In this document: piece by piece, positions 6,213 to 7,029 of the stretch | How the letters are laid out: every line of letters starts with the position of its first letter | How positions within the stretch are numbered: position 1 is the stretch's first letter | Assembly (NCBI GenBank): GCA_900553115.1 | Contig: USCF01000056.1 | Span: 1-7,029 of the forward strand | Direction of reading: 5' to 3' | DNA from: an uncultured Alphaproteobacteria bacterium | GTDB lineage: Bacteria; Pseudomonadota; Alphaproteobacteria; RF32; CAG-239 | Length of the DNA: 7,029 nt | The notes under the pieces: model-generated | Told to the model about the DNA's origin: nothing | What the model saw: only the letters and a program-made list of their open reading frames with translations | The model's database searches: none | Program-made: the position numbers and the translations under genes

Positions 6213-6240
6213 GTTATAAACTTGAAAATTTTTTTTGCAA
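6213..6240 (-). promoter_or_regulatory. Probable promoter of the BPL_N-like gene
   Basis: On the minus strand, TTGCAA (6240-6235) is separated by 16 nt from TATAAC (6218-6213). The predicted transcription start is at about 6205-6207, only 1-3 nt before the ATG at 6204. Confidence 0.55.
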
Positions 6241-6275
6241 CTGCAATGTTTAAACTAAAGAAAATATTTGATAAC

Positions 6276-6306
6276 AAAAAAATCCACTCAATGAGTGGAT
6301 TTTTTT
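6276..6306. terminator. Bidirectional terminator after the 213-residue protein gene
   Basis: TCCACTC (6283-6289) and GAGTGGA (6293-6299) form a perfect stem around AAT, flanked by A7 and T7. It lies directly after the stop codon (6309-6311) of the minus-strand gene and insulates it from the BPL_N-like gene. Confidence 0.95.
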
Positions 6307-6308
6307 AC

Positions 6309-6950
6309 TTATTCATACAAAGGACTATATCTGACGATAGTATCAACCTTGTAAGTATTGCCGTGCAAAACAGCTTCACATGAAGTAGTTTTACGCACTT
6401 TTTCACCGACTTTGGTCCCAAGCCACTGCGGTTTATCGCGCGGACTTGCTTTGAGGACAGTACCATCGCTCAGATAAAGTACATAAATATTTTCTTCATC
6501 AGCACCTTGTCCATATTCTTTAATCGTGTTGTTGCTGATGTCACGATTAAAATAAGCAGGACTGTTCATCACAAAAGACGATGCCGCGCGCAAAACTCGC
6601 AAAGTCTCAACTTTAGGCTTTGAACCTGCAAGCTGTTTTTTGCATTCTCGGTACGTTGCTAGCTGCTGTTCAATATCTTTTTGCTCGTTTTGGTAATAAT
6701 CTAAATCATATATATTAGATAGATATCCGCTCATATTCCCTGTATATTTATTTTCAGAATACCACGTAGAAAAACATTCATCTTCTACCAAGCGTTCAAA
6801 ACTATATCCAAGGTAAAAACTAGACTTATTGTCAAGTTTTAGCGGAATCTGCTGCATATAGTGCTGTCGTACAGAAAAATATTGTGTAAACAGAAAACAA
6901 GCACCTAATGTACCGACAAAAATAGTTAAAATAATTAAAAACTTCTTCAT
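6309..6950 (-). CDS. Unidentified membrane-anchored extracytoplasmic protein
   Basis: I do not recognise a family for this 213-residue protein. Residues 4-24 are strongly hydrophobic after MKK, so it is exported or anchored in the inner membrane with the rest outside the cytoplasm. LGAC (15-18) resembles a lipobox, but the following residues stay hydrophobic, so an uncleaved membrane anchor is more likely. Residues 83-107 are rich in Gln, Glu and Lys and may be a short coiled coil. The C-terminal half contains YVLYLSDGTVLKASP (156-170), faintly reminiscent of extracytoplasmic Cache-type sensor strands, but no signalling domain follows. There are four Cys (18, 60, 103, 191). It starts 6 nt after the stop of the preceding minus-strand gene, so the two are probably co-transcribed. 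The Shine-Dalgarno is weak (AAGAAG, 9 nt upstream). Confidence 0.75.
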   Translation of the reverse strand: MKKFLIILTIFVGTLGACFLFTQYFSVRQHYMQQIPLKLDNKSSFYLGYSFERLVEDECFSTWYSENKYTGNMSGYLSNIYDLDYYQNEQKDIEQQLATYRECKKQLAGSKPKVETLRVLRAASSFVMNSPAYFNRDISNNTIKEYGQGADEENIYVLYLSDGTVLKASPRDKPQWLGTKVGEKVRKTTSCEAVLHGNTYKVDTIVRYSPLYE

Positions 6951-6956
6951 AATTTT

Positions 6957-7029
6957 TTACTTCTTAAATAGTGGAACAAGTTTGTTACCGTTAATTTCTA
7001 CAAGCTCACCTTCTTTTGCAATCAGCCAT
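6957..7029 (-). CDS. 3' end of an unidentified gene, cut by the window edge
   Basis: On the minus strand an open frame enters at 7029 and ends at TAA (6957-6959), giving a C-terminus WLIAKEGELVEINGNKLVP followed by LFKK. It has no stop for all 24 codons, and its end lies 6 nt before the next ATG, as expected for an operon partner. Too little is visible to name a family. Confidence 0.6.
   Translation of the reverse strand, partial: WLIAKEGELVEINGNKLVPLFKK

Noticed and set aside
6897..6908. Lipoprotein call for the 213-residue protein from LGAC
   Set aside because: The sequence after the Cys remains hydrophobic up to residue 24 and lacks the usual polar linker, so an uncleaved membrane anchor is at least as likely.

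Overview
The window reads as AT-rich bacterial chromosome with short intergenic spaces, Shine-Dalgarno (GGAG-type) starts and rho-independent terminators. Enolase and the ribosomal proteins are of ordinary bacterial type. The short prepilin-like protein with an RSMIEMLGVLAI-type N-terminus recalls proteins I associate with AT-rich, host-associated Alphaproteobacteria known mostly from metagenomes. That placement is an inference from family resemblance and composition, not a demonstrated classification.

Layout. Positions 1-1402 hold a promoter and the complete enolase gene. A bidirectional terminator at 1417-1452 separates it from a convergent, free-standing acyl-carrier-protein-like gene (1451-1726, minus). 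Next comes a 330-base stretch without a gene. In its plus strand it carries a near-consensus sigma70 promoter (1809-1837), a highly structured RNA of about 190 nt (1844-2033) ending in an intrinsic terminator, and only 23 nt later the start of a prepilin-like gene (2057-2659). Then follow the large-subunit ribosomal protein genes rplK-rplA-rplJ-rplL (2812-5332). They have a recognisable L1-type autoregulatory site before rplK and a long structured leader before rplJ at the position of the L10 leader. A strong terminator closes the cluster. The right end is minus-strand: a BPL_N/glutamine-amidotransferase-like protein (5458-6204), a terminator, an unidentified membrane-anchored protein (6309-6950) and, 6 nt upstream of it, the 3' end of another gene that runs off the window.

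How it fits together. L11 and L1 are translated together from one leader. L1 probably represses this mRNA by binding the 2761-2789 hairpin, which mimics its 23S rRNA site. L10 and L7/L12 form the stalk and are probably controlled by L10 through the 3997-4306 leader. The usual neighbours secE-nusG (before rplK) and rpoBC (after rplL) are both absent, so the cluster has been cut on both sides.

The most interesting region is 1806-2057. The gap between the terminator and the prepilin-like gene is too small for a promoter, so expression of that gene probably requires read-through of the terminator. The 5' strand GGGCG (1859-1863) is perfectly complementary to CGCCC (2010-2014), which overlaps the 5' arm of the terminator stem. 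Inside the RNA, one TCGGC segment can pair with either of two GCCGA copies. This looks like either a cis-acting switch/attenuator or an abundant small RNA with leaky termination into the pilin gene. I do not recognise it as a known riboswitch class.
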